A stretch of 64,000 bases of DNA from Burkholderia thailandensis E264 (GTDB lineage: Bacteria > Pseudomonadota > Gammaproteobacteria > Burkholderiales > Burkholderiaceae). Location of the stretch: contig NC_007651.1 of assembly GCF_000012365.1 (NCBI RefSeq), positions 1,984,001 through 2,048,000 of the forward strand. The letters run 5' to 3'. The stretch's first letter is position 1. Each line of letters begins with the position of its first letter. Position numbers and translations under genes: made by a program. The notes below the pieces were generated by a model. That model ran no database searches, had not been told where the DNA came from, and saw nothing but the letters and a program-made list of their open reading frames with translations. Positions 1 to 11,141 of this stretch are shown one piece after another.

Positions 1-2
1 CG

Positions 3-41
3 CCGCGCGGTGCGCGGATCAGCGGGGCGCAGCCGTCATGA
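3..41 (+). CDS. 3' tail of an upstream gene (partial)
   Basis: A frame open from the left edge ends in TGA at 39-41, overlapping the ATG of the next gene by four bases (ATGA). Such overlaps are typical of translationally coupled operon genes, so this is probably the end of a gene co-transcribed with the HpnL-like protein. Only about a dozen codons are visible and no family can be assigned; it could also be a chance open frame. Confidence 0.35.
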   Translation, partial: PRGARISGAQPS

Positions 42-1084
42 CCCGCTGGATCAAATGGCTGGGCTGGCCGATCGGCATCGCGATCCTGCTCGCGCTCGTC
101 GTGCACGAGGGCGCCGGCGACGCCGTCCGCGTGATCGGCCAGGCCGGCTTCGCGCTGCTGTGGCTCGTGCCGTTTCACGGGCTGCCGCTGCTGCTCGACG
201 CACACGCATGGCGCCTGCTGCTCGACAAGCGCGCGTCGCTGCCGTTCCTCTGGTGGATCGCGACCGTGCGCGAGGCGGTGAACCGGCTGTTGCCCGTCGT
301 CGGCGTGGGCGGCGAGATCGTCGGCATCCGGCTCGCGCGCTGGCGCGTGCCCGATGCGAGCCGCGTGACGGCGTCGGTGATCGTCGAGGTGCTCGTGACG
401 ATCGCTGTCCAGTACGCGTTCGCCGCGCTCGGGCTCGTGCTGTTGCTCGCCGCGACGCAGGAGAGCGTCGGCGCGCGGACGATCGGCGTCGCGCTCGTGC
501 TGTCGCTGCCGATACCCGTGCTCGGATTCGTGCTGATGCGGCGCGGCGGGGTTTTCCATGCGATCGAGCGCTTCGCGAGCCGGCTGCTCGGCGATTCGCA
601 CCGGCTGTTGCAGGGCGTTGACGGCAAGCGGCTCGACGCCGATATCGACGCACTGATGTCGCGCGCGGGCCTGCTGTTCCGCGCGTTTTTCTGGCAGCTC
701 GCGGGCTATGTGGCCGGCGCGCTCGAAATTTACTGGGCGCTCGCGCTGCTCGGCCATCCGGTGTCGATCGGCGGCGCGATCGCGATCGAGGCGATGACGC
801 AGGCGGTGCGCCACGCGGCGTTCATGGTGCCGGGCGGCCTCGGCGTCCAGGAGGCGACCGTCGTGCTGCTCGCGCAGATGTTCGGCGTCGACCGCGAGGC
901 GGCGCTGTCGCTCGCGCTCGTCAAGCGCGCGCGCGAGCTGCTGTTCGGCGCGCTCGCGCTCGGCTCGTGGCAGATCGTCGAGCTGTCGCGCACGCGGCGG
1001 CGGCTGCGCAGCCATGCGCGGCGCGCGGCGCGCGTCGCGGCCGCCGCGGCGCGCAGCGAGCGCCAGGCCGAGCCGATGCTGTGA
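38..1084 (+). CDS. hpnL: HpnL-like polytopic membrane protein (lysylphosphatidylglycerol synthase TM / flippase-like family)
   Basis: A 348-residue integral membrane protein with at least six hydrophobic segments (around residues 8-22, 35-55, 110-140, 150-168, 220-240 and 295-312). A central conserved-looking stretch reads GGEIVGIRLARWRVP near residue 90, and MVPGGLGVQEA lies near residue 270. Both motifs are characteristic of the UPF0104/HpnL family, which in hopanoid producers is linked to hopanoid and lipid A transport or modification. It starts four bases inside the preceding frame (ATGA), suggesting an operon that begins left of the window. The tail from about residue 320 is Arg/Ala-rich and cytoplasmic-looking. 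The family is fairly clear; the hopanoid role is inferred from homologues in Burkholderia. Confidence 0.7.
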   Translation: MTRWIKWLGWPIGIAILLALVVHEGAGDAVRVIGQAGFALLWLVPFHGLPLLLDAHAWRLLLDKRASLPFLWWIATVREAVNRLLPVVGVGGEIVGIRLARWRVPDASRVTASVIVEVLVTIAVQYAFAALGLVLLLAATQESVGARTIGVALVLSLPIPVLGFVLMRRGGVFHAIERFASRLLGDSHRLLQGVDGKRLDADIDALMSRAGLLFRAFFWQLAGYVAGALEIYWALALLGHPVSIGGAIAIEAMTQAVRHAAFMVPGGLGVQEATVVLLAQMFGVDREAALSLALVKRARELLFGALALGSWQIVELSRTRRRLRSHARRAARVAAAAARSERQAEPML

Positions 1085-1154
1085 GCGCGCGGTCGAGCGG
1101 CGGCGCGCGCGCGCTCGGTCGTTGACTCGCGGGGCGGGCGAGTCGATGCTAGGT

Positions 1155-1218
1155 GGCTCAAGGGCTCAAGGGCTCAAGGGCTCAAGGGCTCAAGGGCTCA
1201 AGGGCTCAAGGGCTCGGG
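1155..1218. repeat. Octanucleotide tandem repeat (GGCTCAAG)n
   Basis: Seven perfect copies of GGCTCAAG run from 1155 to 1210 and are followed by one degenerate copy (GGCTCGGG, 1211-1218). The tract lies in the 259-bp non-coding gap between hpnL and the lipoprotein gene. Perfect short tandem arrays of this kind are prone to slipped-strand copy-number change, so this is a candidate VNTR marker. It does not interrupt a convincing gene. Confidence 0.95.
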
Positions 1219-1343
1219 CTTAACGGCTCAACCGCTCCGGCGCGTGCGCGCCGCCTCGAATCGCGCTTTGCGCGTGCGACGGCCGCGGTGCGGTATGCTT
1301 GCGCGCGTGTTCGATGTCGCGCGCGTAGCCGCGCCGTTTTCCG

Positions 1344-1904
1344 ATGACGATGTTCCGATTCCGTATCCTTCCTGTCGCGATGCTCGGCGCGGCGCTCGCG
1401 CTCGCCGGTTGCGACGATCAGCAAAGCGAGCAGGCCGTGCAGCGATTCAAGGATTTCTTCAACGCGATCAAACCCGCGCCGATGTTCCTCAAGGGCCTCA
1501 CGCCCGGCGTGACGACCGAGGCGGAGATCCGCAGCCAGATGGGGCGGCCCGAGACGGAGCGCGTCTACACCGACGGCTCGAAGCGGCTTGAATACCCGCG
1601 CGGCCCGATGGGCAACGAGACGTACATGGTCGACCTCGACGCGAATGGCCGCTTCGTCGCCGCGACGCAGGTGCTGACGGCCGCGAATTTCGCGAAGATC
1701 CGCCCCGGCATGACGCAGGACGAGGTGCGGCGCCTGCTCGGCAAGCCGACCGAGGTCGCGCGTTATCCGCTCAAGCCGGAGACGGTGTGGAGCTGGCGCT
1801 GGCTCGAGGACGGCGTCAATCAGGACGCGTTCTTCAACGTCCATTTCGGGCCGGATGGGCTCGTCTACACGACTTCGCGCTCCGATATCCTGAAGGGCCG
1901 CTGA
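1344..1904 (+). CDS. Lipoprotein with two BamE/SmpA-like repeats
   Basis: A 186-residue secreted lipoprotein. The signal peptide ends in a lipobox LAGC with the acylated Cys at residue 23 (21 if the second ATG at 1350 is used); Asp follows the Cys. Two similar modules follow: LTPGVTTEAEIRSQMGRP (about residues 52-69) and IRPGMTQDEVRRLLGKP (about 117-133). Both match the 'G-M/V-T-xx-E-V/I-x-x-x-x-G-x-P' signature of the SmpA/OmlA/BamE fold. True BamE carries one such domain, so this double-domain protein is probably a paralogue rather than the Bam complex subunit. It is monocistronic: the upstream gap holds the tandem repeat and about 300 bp separate it from the transporter genes. Envelope function is inferred only. 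Confidence 0.8.
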   Translation: MTMFRFRILPVAMLGAALALAGCDDQQSEQAVQRFKDFFNAIKPAPMFLKGLTPGVTTEAEIRSQMGRPETERVYTDGSKRLEYPRGPMGNETYMVDLDANGRFVAATQVLTAANFAKIRPGMTQDEVRRLLGKPTEVARYPLKPETVWSWRWLEDGVNQDAFFNVHFGPDGLVYTTSRSDILKGR

Positions 1905-2206
1905 GCGCCGCCGCCTGTCGCTACTCGCCGTCGCTTGCCTGGTTGGCCGCTGCGCCGGCTCTATCGCAAAAGCGACCCGAAACTTGCAAAAAAGCGGCGG
2001 GCGGCGCGCGTCCGGCAATGTCCGGGATCGACGTTTACCCCGCTAAAACAGTGCTGTGCGTGCCGCGCGCGCCGCCGCCGCCGTGATATTGCAATGCAGC
2101 ATCGCACGCCACCGCCATTTGAGCGGTTTTTTTTTGCTTGCGACTATCCGCGTCAAACCGGCGCGACCGTGCGTGCGCCATTCCCATCACGATCCCGGAG
2201 ACAAGC
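1905..2206. other. Intergenic region before the ABC transporter operon
   Basis: No convincing gene. The sequence is GC-rich with short A-runs near 1970-1995 and a T-run at 2127-2136. It presumably carries the promoter of the transporter operon; the ribosome binding site GGAG (2197-2200) precedes the GTG start at 2207. Confidence 0.6.
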
Positions 2207-2896
2207 GTGTTTCTATACGGCTTTGGTCCGCTCATCTGGGCGGGCACCGTGCAGACGATCGAGCTGTCGGTGCTGTCGCTCGCGGCGGCGGTGCTGCTCG
2301 GCCTCGCCGGTGCAGTCGCGAAGCTCTCGCGCAATCGCGTGTTGCGCGCGGGCGCGACGGCCTACACGACGCTCATCCGCTCGGTGCCCGATCTCGTGCT
2401 GATGCTGCTGCTGTTCTACAGCATCCAGATCTGGCTCAACCAGCTCACCGACCTGATGAACTGGGAGCAGATCGACATCGATCCGTTCGTCGCCGGCGTG
2501 CTCACGCTGGGGTTCATCTATGGCGCGTATTTCACCGAGACGTTTCGCGGCGCGTTCCTCGCGGTGCCGCGCGGACAGCTCGAGGCGGGCAGCGCGTACG
2601 GGATGAGCGGGATGCGCGTGTTCGCGCGGATCATGTTTCCGCAGATGATGCGCTTCGCGCTGCCCGGCATCGGCAACAACTGGCAGGTGCTCGTGAAGGC
2701 GACGGCGCTCGTGTCGATCATCGGTCTCGCCGACGTCGTGAAAGCCGCGCAGGACGCGGGCAAAAGCACGTTCAACATGTTCTTCTTCATTCTCGTCGCG
2801 GCGCTCGTCTATCTGGCGATCACGACGGCCTCCAATCTCGTGCTCAAGCAGCTCGAGAAGCGTTATTCCATCGGCGTGAGGCACGCGGAACTATGA
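2207..2896 (+). CDS. Basic amino acid ABC transporter permease, HisQ/ArtQ/AotQ type
   Basis: A 229-residue permease of the polar amino acid family (His/Lys/Arg/ornithine type). GTG at 2207 is chosen because GGAG lies six bases upstream and the product begins FLYGFGPLIWAGTVQTIELS, the usual start of these proteins; upstream in-frame codons are not hydrophobic. Five membrane helices are visible, and the cytoplasmic EAA loop reads EAGSAYGMSGMRVFARIMFPQ (about residues 125-145), which contacts the ATPase. It overlaps the next permease by four bases (ATGA). Together with the two following genes it forms the membrane part of a transporter. The likely substrate is arginine/ornithine, given the adjacent ArgR and ast genes (inference). 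Confidence 0.93.
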   Translation: MFLYGFGPLIWAGTVQTIELSVLSLAAAVLLGLAGAVAKLSRNRVLRAGATAYTTLIRSVPDLVLMLLLFYSIQIWLNQLTDLMNWEQIDIDPFVAGVLTLGFIYGAYFTETFRGAFLAVPRGQLEAGSAYGMSGMRVFARIMFPQMMRFALPGIGNNWQVLVKATALVSIIGLADVVKAAQDAGKSTFNMFFFILVAALVYLAITTASNLVLKQLEKRYSIGVRHAEL

Positions 2897-3606
2897 TCGA
2901 GATCCTGCAGGAATTCGGGCGCGCGTTCTTGTATTGGGACGGCCAGCGCATGTCGGGGCTCGCCGTCACGCTGTGGCTGCTCGTCGCGTCGCTCGGCTTC
3001 GGTTTCGTCTGCGCGGTGCCGCTCGCGGTCGCGCGGGTGTCGAAGAACCGCTGGCTGTCGACGCCCGTGCGCTTCTACACGTACGTGTTCCGCGGCACGC
3101 CGCTCTATGTGCAACTGCTGCTCATCTACACGGGGATGTACAGCCTTGCGTTCGTTCGCGATCACGCGTTCCTCGACACGTTCTTCAGGAGCGGCATGAA
3201 CTGCGCGATTCTCGCGTTCGCGCTGAACACCTGCGCGTACACGACCGAGATCTTCGCGGGCGCGATCCGCGCGATTGCGCACGGCGAGGTGGAGGCGGCG
3301 CGCGCGTACGGGATGAGCCCGTTCACGATGTATCGCCGGGTGATCCTGCCGTCGTCGCTGCGCCGCGCATTGCCGCTCTACAGCAACGAAGTGATCCTGA
3401 TGCTGCACGCGACGACGGTCGCGTTCACGGCGACCGTGCCCGACATCCTGAAGGTCGCGCGCGACGCGAATTCGGCGACGTACATGGCGTTCCAGTCGTT
3501 CGGAATCGCCGCGCTGATCTATCTTGCGGTATCGTTCGCACTCGTCGCGGCCTTTCGTCGGGCCGAGCGCCACTGGCTCGCGTATCTCGCGGCCGGCCGT
3601 CATTGA
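2893..3606 (+). CDS. Basic amino acid ABC transporter permease, HisM/ArtM/AotM type
   Basis: A 237-residue second permease of the same transporter. The ATG at 2893 overlaps the stop of the preceding permease (ATGA), implying translational coupling. The hydrophobic segments match the HisM family, with RGTPLYVQLLLIYTG near residue 65 and the EAA loop EVEAARAYGMSPFTMYRRVILP near residue 137. The two permeases would form a heterodimer, as HisQM or AotQM do. The ATPase gene follows after 21 bases. No binding-protein gene lies in this operon; a candidate (15471-16265) sits 12 kb downstream. Confidence 0.93.
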   Translation: MIEILQEFGRAFLYWDGQRMSGLAVTLWLLVASLGFGFVCAVPLAVARVSKNRWLSTPVRFYTYVFRGTPLYVQLLLIYTGMYSLAFVRDHAFLDTFFRSGMNCAILAFALNTCAYTTEIFAGAIRAIAHGEVEAARAYGMSPFTMYRRVILPSSLRRALPLYSNEVILMLHATTVAFTATVPDILKVARDANSATYMAFQSFGIAALIYLAVSFALVAAFRRAERHWLAYLAAGRH

Positions 3607-3627
3607 TTTCACTCCAGGGAGAGCCAG

Positions 3628-4422
3628 TTGGCAGAGACCACGACCACGAATGCCGCGTGCAAGCTCGAGGCACGGGACATCCACAAGCGCTACGGCGACA
3701 ACGAGGTGCTCAAGGGCGTGTCGCTGAACGCGAAGGCGGGCGACGTGATCAGCATCATCGGCGCGAGCGGCTCGGGCAAGAGCACGTTCCTGCGCTGCAT
3801 CAACTTCCTCGAGCGGCCGAACGCGGGTCAGATCGTCGTCGACGGCGAGGCGGTGCGCACGAAGACCGATCGCGCGGGCAATCTCGAAGTCGCCGATCAC
3901 AAGCAACTGCAGCGAATCCGCACGAAGCTCGCGATGGTGTTCCAGCACTTCAATCTGTGGGCGCACATGAACGTGCTGGAGAACGTGATGGAAGCGCCGG
4001 TGCACGTGCTGGGGATATCGAAGCGCGAGGCGGAGGATCGCGCGCGCGAATATCTGGAAAAAGTGGGCCTGGCGCCGCGCGTGGAGAAGCAATATCCGTC
4101 GCACCTGTCGGGCGGGCAGCAGCAGCGCGTCGCGATTGCGCGGGCGCTGGCGATGCACCCGGACGTGATGCTGTTCGACGAGCCGACGTCGGCGCTCGAT
4201 CCGGAGCTGGTCGGCGAAGTGCTGAAGGTGATGCAGAAGCTCGCGGAGGAAGGCCGGACGATGATCGTCGTCACGCACGAGATGGGCTTCGCGCGCAACG
4301 TGTCGAATCATGTGATGTTCCTGCATCAGGGGCGCACCGAGGAAGAGGGCGATCCGGCCGAGGTGCTCGCGCGCCCGCAGAGCGAGCGCCTGAAGCAATT
4401 CCTGTCGGGCAGCCTCAAATAA
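3628..4422 (+). CDS. Basic amino acid ABC transporter ATPase, HisP/AotP type
   Basis: A 264-residue ATP-binding subunit. The Walker A motif GASGSGKST lies at residues 45-53, the signature LSGGQQQR at about 160-167, and Walker B VMLFDEP at about 180-186, followed by the H-loop in VVTHEMGFA. Length and motifs match HisP/AotP/ArtP. The start is TTG (3628), with GGGAGAG about nine bases upstream. It closes the transporter operon; the ArgR-like regulator begins about 20 bases later and may be co-transcribed, as in the aotJQMOP-argR operon of Pseudomonas aeruginosa, where ArgR also follows the transporter genes. Confidence 0.94.
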   Translation: MAETTTTNAACKLEARDIHKRYGDNEVLKGVSLNAKAGDVISIIGASGSGKSTFLRCINFLERPNAGQIVVDGEAVRTKTDRAGNLEVADHKQLQRIRTKLAMVFQHFNLWAHMNVLENVMEAPVHVLGISKREAEDRAREYLEKVGLAPRVEKQYPSHLSGGQQQRVAIARALAMHPDVMLFDEPTSALDPELVGEVLKVMQKLAEEGRTMIVVTHEMGFARNVSNHVMFLHQGRTEEEGDPAEVLARPQSERLKQFLSGSLK

Positions 4423-4443
4423 CGGCCGACGCCGCAGGTCGTG

Positions 4444-5487
4444 ATGTCCGTGAATCGTCCAGCGAGTTCAGCCCGCACGATACAGGTGGCGATCGTCGCG
4501 CTGCCGCCCGTGTCGATGTCGGGTGTCGGGCCGATCGTCGACGCGCTGAATCTCGCGAACGAGATCGACGGGCGTTTGCTGTACCGCTGGCAGGTGTGCT
4601 CATGGGACGGCCGCGCGGTGCCGCTCGCGGGCGGTGCGCAATGGCATGCCGACGCCGCGTTCAACGACGCGATCGTCTGTGATTGGCTGATCGTCATTAG
4701 CGAGCGGTTCCAGCAGTTCGCCGACTACAGGCTCTTTCTCGCGAGTCTCGCGCGGGTTGGCCAGCGCACGCCGCTCGTGACGGGCATCCATCACGGCGTG
4801 TGGTGGCTTGCGATGGCGGGGCAGCTGTCGGGCTACCGGGTCAGCGTGAACTGGGAGACGTACCAGCAGTTCGCCGAGCAGTTCGAGCGCTCGATCGTCA
4901 CGCAGCAGATCTTCGAGATCGACCGCGATCGCGCGACGTGCGCGGGCGGCCAGGCGAGCGTCGACTTCATGCTGGCGATGATCGGCCGCGACCAGGGGCC
5001 CGAACTCGCGGAGCGGATTGCCGACGCGCTCGGCACGGGGCCGCTCAGAAGCGGCGAGGCGCGCCAGCGGATTCCGTTCGTGACGGCGCCGGGCGAGCGG
5101 CACCCGCGGTTGAACGATGCGTTGCTGCTGATGGAGGCGAATATCGAGGATCCGTTGACGACCGACGAGATCGCGGGGCTCGTGGGCGTGTCGCGCAGGC
5201 AGCTCGAGCGGCTTTTCAGGCAGTATCTCGGCGCGATGCCGTCGAAGTACTACCTCAATTTGCGGCTCCTGAAGGCGCGCACGCAGTTGCAGCGCACGAG
5301 CAAATCGGTCGTGCAGGTCAGTCTCGCGTGCGGGTTTTCTTCCGCCGCTCATTTTTCCAATGCCTATCGGGAGCGGTTCGGCGTCACGCCGCGCGAGGAT
5401 CGGCGGGCCTGGCTCGAGAAGCAGCATGGGGGCGTCGAGCCGCCTCGGGCGGGGGCGATGGTCGAGCGGCCCTCCGGGCGGGAATGA
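4444..5487 (+). CDS. argR: AraC-family arginine-responsive regulator (ArgR/GlxA-like)
   Basis: A 347-residue regulator with an N-terminal DJ-1/PfpI-like (GATase1-like) domain (about residues 10-185, VAIVALPPVSMSGVGPIVDALN) and a C-terminal AraC helix-turn-helix pair (about 220-320). The HTH segments are LTTDEIAGLVGVSRRQLERLF and QVSLACGFSSAAHFSNAYRERFGVTP. This architecture matches P. aeruginosa ArgR, which activates the aot transport and ast/aru catabolic operons. Its position between a basic amino acid transporter and the ast operon supports that role. GTG at 4441 is an alternative start; ATG at 4444 has slightly better spacing to CAGG. The arginine specificity is inferred from family and context. 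Confidence 0.85.
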   Translation: MSVNRPASSARTIQVAIVALPPVSMSGVGPIVDALNLANEIDGRLLYRWQVCSWDGRAVPLAGGAQWHADAAFNDAIVCDWLIVISERFQQFADYRLFLASLARVGQRTPLVTGIHHGVWWLAMAGQLSGYRVSVNWETYQQFAEQFERSIVTQQIFEIDRDRATCAGGQASVDFMLAMIGRDQGPELAERIADALGTGPLRSGEARQRIPFVTAPGERHPRLNDALLLMEANIEDPLTTDEIAGLVGVSRRQLERLFRQYLGAMPSKYYLNLRLLKARTQLQRTSKSVVQVSLACGFSSAAHFSNAYRERFGVTPREDRRAWLEKQHGGVEPPRAGAMVERPSGRE

Positions 5488-5537
5488 GTCGGGTCTTTTG
5501 GGTTTTTTGTCCGTTTTTTTCGAGGGCTTTTTTCGTG

Positions 5538-5639
5538 GTGAATGGCCTGTGATGTTAGCGGTCGGTTAGCGTTGCCCCTCCCCGGGGCGGGGGGCACTTT
5601 TCTTTGTCTTGCCAAAGAAAAGTAACCAAAAGAAAGGCG
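5538..5639 (+). repeat. Left arm of the inverted-repeat element
   Basis: This 102-bp arm starts GTGAATGGCCTGTG and ends AAAGAAAGGCG. It differs from the reverse complement of 5979-6080 only near 5567 (T versus C) and near 5594 (G versus T). Confidence 0.9.
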
Positions 5640-5978
5640 CTTTTTCCGCCCCGGCCTACGGCGGCATGCTCGTTCGTGTTGGCACGGCCCCTAACGTGTC
5701 GCGTCGGACCGGAACACGGAGCGGATCGCGCAGGGTCCGCGTCGCCGCGCCATCCAACAAAGCGGTATGCCTCCCGCCAGCTCCGTCCTCGCTGCGCTCG
5801 GACGATGGGCATATCAGGGCGATCTGCTCGGGATCGAATCATTTGCATGCCTTGCGATCGACAGGCACGCATCGTGCGGGGCGAGTCGTGCAACGACACA
5901 TTGTGGTTTGCCGCGAATCCGGCGATAAAGCGGGCGGAAAGAGAAAGCGTAGCTCCCTTTGCTGTCCGCCCAAGGACG

Positions 5979-6080
5979 CGCCTTTCTTTTGGTTACTTTT
6001 CTTTGGCAAGACAAAGAAAAGTGACCCCCGCCCCGGGGAGGGGCAACGCTGACCGACCGCTAACATCACAGGCCATTCAC
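5979..6080 (-). repeat. Right arm of the inverted-repeat element
   Basis: This is the reverse-complement copy of the left arm, 102 bp. Beyond it the sequence again becomes A-rich (6081-6180), mirroring the T-rich stretch outside the left arm, although exact pairing is lost there. Confidence 0.9.
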
Positions 6081-6293
6081 GCAAACCCGAACACAACCGA
6101 CAAAAAGACGCGGCCCATCGACCACGGGGCCCTTCACGAAAAAACACCCGAAAACGACCAACAAACAGCGCTGCCCACGGCAAGAGGCCAAACGAACCCC
6201 GTCCGATAAATCGCGTCGCAATTGCGCAAGACGCATCCCGCGCCGTTGCCTAAACTTGAATCTGTTACCTCTTACGAAACGAAAGGAATCGTC

Positions 6294-7529
6294 ATGAAGA
6301 GCCCGAACGTGTCCCGCCAGACTTTCGACGAAGTGATGGTGCCGGTGTTTTCCCCCGCGCCGTTCGTCCCCGATCGCGGCGAAGGCTCGCGTGTCTGGGA
6401 CACGGAAGGCCGCGATTATGTCGATTTCGCCGGCGGCATCGCCGTCACCGCGCTCGGCCACGGTCATCCGGAACTCCTCAAGGTGCTCGACGAGCAAAGC
6501 CGCAAGCTCTGGCACATCGGCAACGGCTACACGAACGAGCCCGTGCTGCGTCTCGCGAAGCGCCTCGAATCGCTCACGTTCGCCGACCGCGCGTTCTTCG
6601 CGAATTCCGGCGCCGAAGCCAACGAGGCCGCCCTCAAGCTCGCGCGCCGCGTCGCGTTCGAACGCCACGGCGCCGACAAGTACGAAATCGTATCGTTCCT
6701 CCAGTCGTTCCACGGGCGCACGTTCTTCACCGTCAGCGTCGGCGGCCAGCCGAAGTACTCCGAAGGCTTCGGCCCCGTGCCCGAAGGCATCAAGCATCTG
6801 CCGTTCAACGACATCGCCGCCGCCCGAGCCGCGATCGGCCCGAAGACCTGCGCCGTCATCGTCGAGCCGATCCAGGGCGAAGGCGGCGTGATTCCCGCCG
6901 ATCCCGCCTTCCTCAAGGCGCTGCGCGAAGCGTGCGACGCGCACGGCGCGCTGCTCATCTTCGACGAGGTGCAAACGGGCGTCGGCCGCACCGGCCACTT
7001 CTACGCATACATGGACACGGGCGTCACGCCCGACATCCTGACCACCGCGAAGGCACTCGGCAACGGCTTTCCGATCGGCGCGATGCTCACCACCGAAGCG
7101 CTCGCCGCGCACTTCAAGGTCGGCGTGCACGGCACGACATACGGCGGCAATCCGCTCGCGTCGGCGATCGCCGAGAAGGTCGTCGAGCTCGTCAGCGATC
7201 CCGCGCTGCTCGAAGGCGTCAACGAACGCAGCGCGCGCCTCACGGCCACGCTCGAGAAGATCAACGCGCGCTTCAAGCTCTTCAAGGAAGTTCGCGGCAA
7301 GGGCCTGCTGATCGGCGCCGAGCTCGTCGGCGCGCTCGACGGCCGCGCGAAGGATTTCGTGTCGGCTGCGGCCGAGCACGGCGTCATCATGCTGATCGCC
7401 GGCCCGAACGTGCTGCGTTTCGCGCCGTCGCTCGTGATTCCGCTCGACGTGCTCGACGAAGGCCTCGCGCGCTTCGAGAAGGCCGTCGAGCAGGTGCTCG
7501 CCGCGCAGGCCGAAGCCGCGTCGCGCTGA
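6294..7529 (+). CDS. astC: Succinylornithine / acetylornithine aminotransferase (class III PLP)
   Basis: A 411-residue class III aminotransferase that converts N2-succinylornithine plus 2-oxoglutarate to succinylglutamate semialdehyde in the arginine succinyltransferase pathway. Its PLP-lysine is K253 in [13 protein letters not shown]. The family signature [15 protein letters not shown] lies upstream (about 221-236), with the [15 protein letters not shown] motif near residue 105. ATG at 6294 has AAAGGA seven bases upstream. It is the first gene of the six-gene ast operon. The acetylornithine activity of this family (ArgD) is an alternative, but the neighbours make the catabolic role more likely. 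Confidence 0.94.
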   Translation: MKSPNVSRQTFDEVMVPVFSPAPFVPDRGEGSRVWDTEGRDYVDFAGGIAVTALGHGHPELLKVLDEQSRKLWHIGNGYTNEPVLRLAKRLESLTFADRAFFANSGAEANEAALKLARRVAFERHGADKYEIVSFLQSFHGRTFFTVSVGGQPKYSEGFGPVPEGIKHLPFNDIAAARAAIGPKTCAVIVEPIQGEGGVIPADPAFLKALREACDAHGALLIFDEVQTGVGRTGHFYAYMDTGVTPDILTTAKALGNGFPIGAMLTTEALAAHFKVGVHGTTYGGNPLASAIAEKVVELVSDPALLEGVNERSARLTATLEKINARFKLFKEVRGKGLLIGAELVGALDGRAKDFVSAAAEHGVIMLIAGPNVLRFAPSLVIPLDVLDEGLARFEKAVEQVLAAQAEAASR

Positions 7530-7573
7530 GCCGGCTCGAACCGCCCATATCGCTGACGTAGACAGGAACGACG

Positions 7574-8628
7574 ATGCTCTTCGTACGCCCCGGCAGACTC
7601 GCCGATCTCGACGCGCTCGCGCAGATGGCGCGCACCGCGCAACCCGTGCTGCACTCGCTGCCGCACGACCGCGCGGCGCTCGAAGCGCGCGTCGCGCTTT
7701 CCGAGGACTCGTTTCGCGCGGAAGTCGACTTCCCCGGCGAGGAGTTCTATCTGTTCGTGCTGGAGGACAGCGCGACGGGCAAGCTGCTCGGCACCGCGAG
7801 CATCGTTGCCGCGGCCGGCTACTCGGAGCCGTTCTACGCGTTTCGCAACGATGCGCTGATCCACGCGTCGCGCGAGCTGCACGTGAACCGCAAGATCCAC
7901 GCGCTCACGATGTCGCACGAACTGACGGGCAAGAGCCGGCTCGCCGGTTTCTACGTCGATCCGTCGCTGCGCGGCGACGCCGCCGCGCACCTGATCTCGC
8001 GCGCACGGATGATGTACATCGCGGCGAACCGCAACCGCTTCACGCCCGAGGTGTTCTCGCTGCTGCTCGGCGTCACCGACGAGACGGGCGCGTCGCCGTT
8101 CTGGGAAGCGGTCGGCCGCAAGTTCTTCGGGCGCGACTTCGCTGCGGTCGAGATCGAGTCGGGCGGCCGCAGCCGCACGTTCATCGCCGAAGTGATGCCG
8201 ACCTATCCGCTTTACGTGCCGCTTCTGCCCGAAGCCGCGCAACGCGTGCTCGGCGAGCCGAACGAGCATGCGCTCCTCGCGTACGACATCCACCTCGAAG
8301 AGGGCTTCGAGCCGGACCGCTACGTCGACATTTTCGACGCCGGCCCCGTGCTGACCGCGCAGGTCGATCGCACCGCGTGCGTGACGAAGCACGCCGATCG
8401 CACGGTGCGCGAGGCGGCGCGCGCGCACGGCGGCACCACGTATCTGCTGTCGAGCGGGCGCGGCGACGCGTTTCGCTGCGTGCTCGCGGACCTGCCCGAC
8501 GACAGCGCTGACGCGCCGCTGTCCGCCGACGCGCGCGCGGCGCTCGGCGTCGCCGACGGCGACACGGTGCGCTGCGTGCCGCTGCATCAGCGCGACGGCC
8601 AACCGACGGGCCAACCAGGAGACGCAGC

Positions 8629-8632
<4 letters not shown>
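7574..8632 (+). CDS. aruF: Arginine N-succinyltransferase, alpha subunit (AruF)
   Basis: A 352-residue member of the arginine N-succinyltransferase family (AstA/AruF/AruG), which transfers succinyl from succinyl-CoA to arginine, the first step of the AST pathway. Family motifs include MSHELTGKSRLAGFYVDP (about residues 116-133), TGASPFWEAVGRKFFG (about 174-189) and the C-terminal EGFEPDRYVDIFDAGPVL. It overlaps the following paralogue by four bases (ATGA). Two adjacent paralogues correspond to the AruF-AruG heteromer of P. aeruginosa rather than the single AstA of enterics. Confidence 0.93.
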
Positions 8633-11128
<2,496 letters not shown>

Positions 11129-11141
11129 GCAGGATGCGACG

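Larger units (their letters stand above)
5538..6080. repeat. Long inverted-repeat element, 102-bp arms around a 339-bp core
   Basis: The left arm (5538-5639) and right arm (5979-6080) are reverse complements over 102 bases with two mismatches that I can count. Each arm contains the internal palindrome CTTTTCTTTG-CAAAGAAAAG and a GC block CCCCTCCCCGGGGCGGGG. The core (5640-5978) encodes no recognisable protein. The arms look like a folded or non-autonomous mobile sequence; similar AAGAAAAGTAACCAAAAGAAAG-type repeats are, to my recollection, scattered through Burkholderia and related genomes and often give spurious 'hypothetical protein' calls. No flanking target duplication is evident. Confidence 0.85.
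5488..6293. other. 806-bp non-coding region between argR and astC
   Basis: No credible gene: every frame here is short and without family features. It contains the long inverted-repeat element at 5538-6080, poly-T and poly-A rich margins (5495-5537 and 6081-6180), and the astC promoter and leader. The ribosome binding site AAAGGA (6282-6287) is seven bases before the astC ATG. Confidence 0.8.

Noticed and set aside
1155..1218. Regular short repeats that might suggest a CRISPR array
   Set aside because: The 8-bp units are directly adjacent with no spacers; this is a simple tandem repeat.
2863..4398. Long minus-strand frame antisense to the transporter genes (511 codons), and many similar frames across the window
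   Set aside because: In 68% GC DNA long antisense frames are expected; this one is His/Arg-rich, without domains, and opposite clearly identified ABC transporter genes.
5555..6209. Several short frames inside the inverted-repeat element (for example peptides with KKSNQKKGAF)
   Set aside because: They arise on both strands from the repeat arms themselves and have no proper starts; typical spurious calls on this repeat type.
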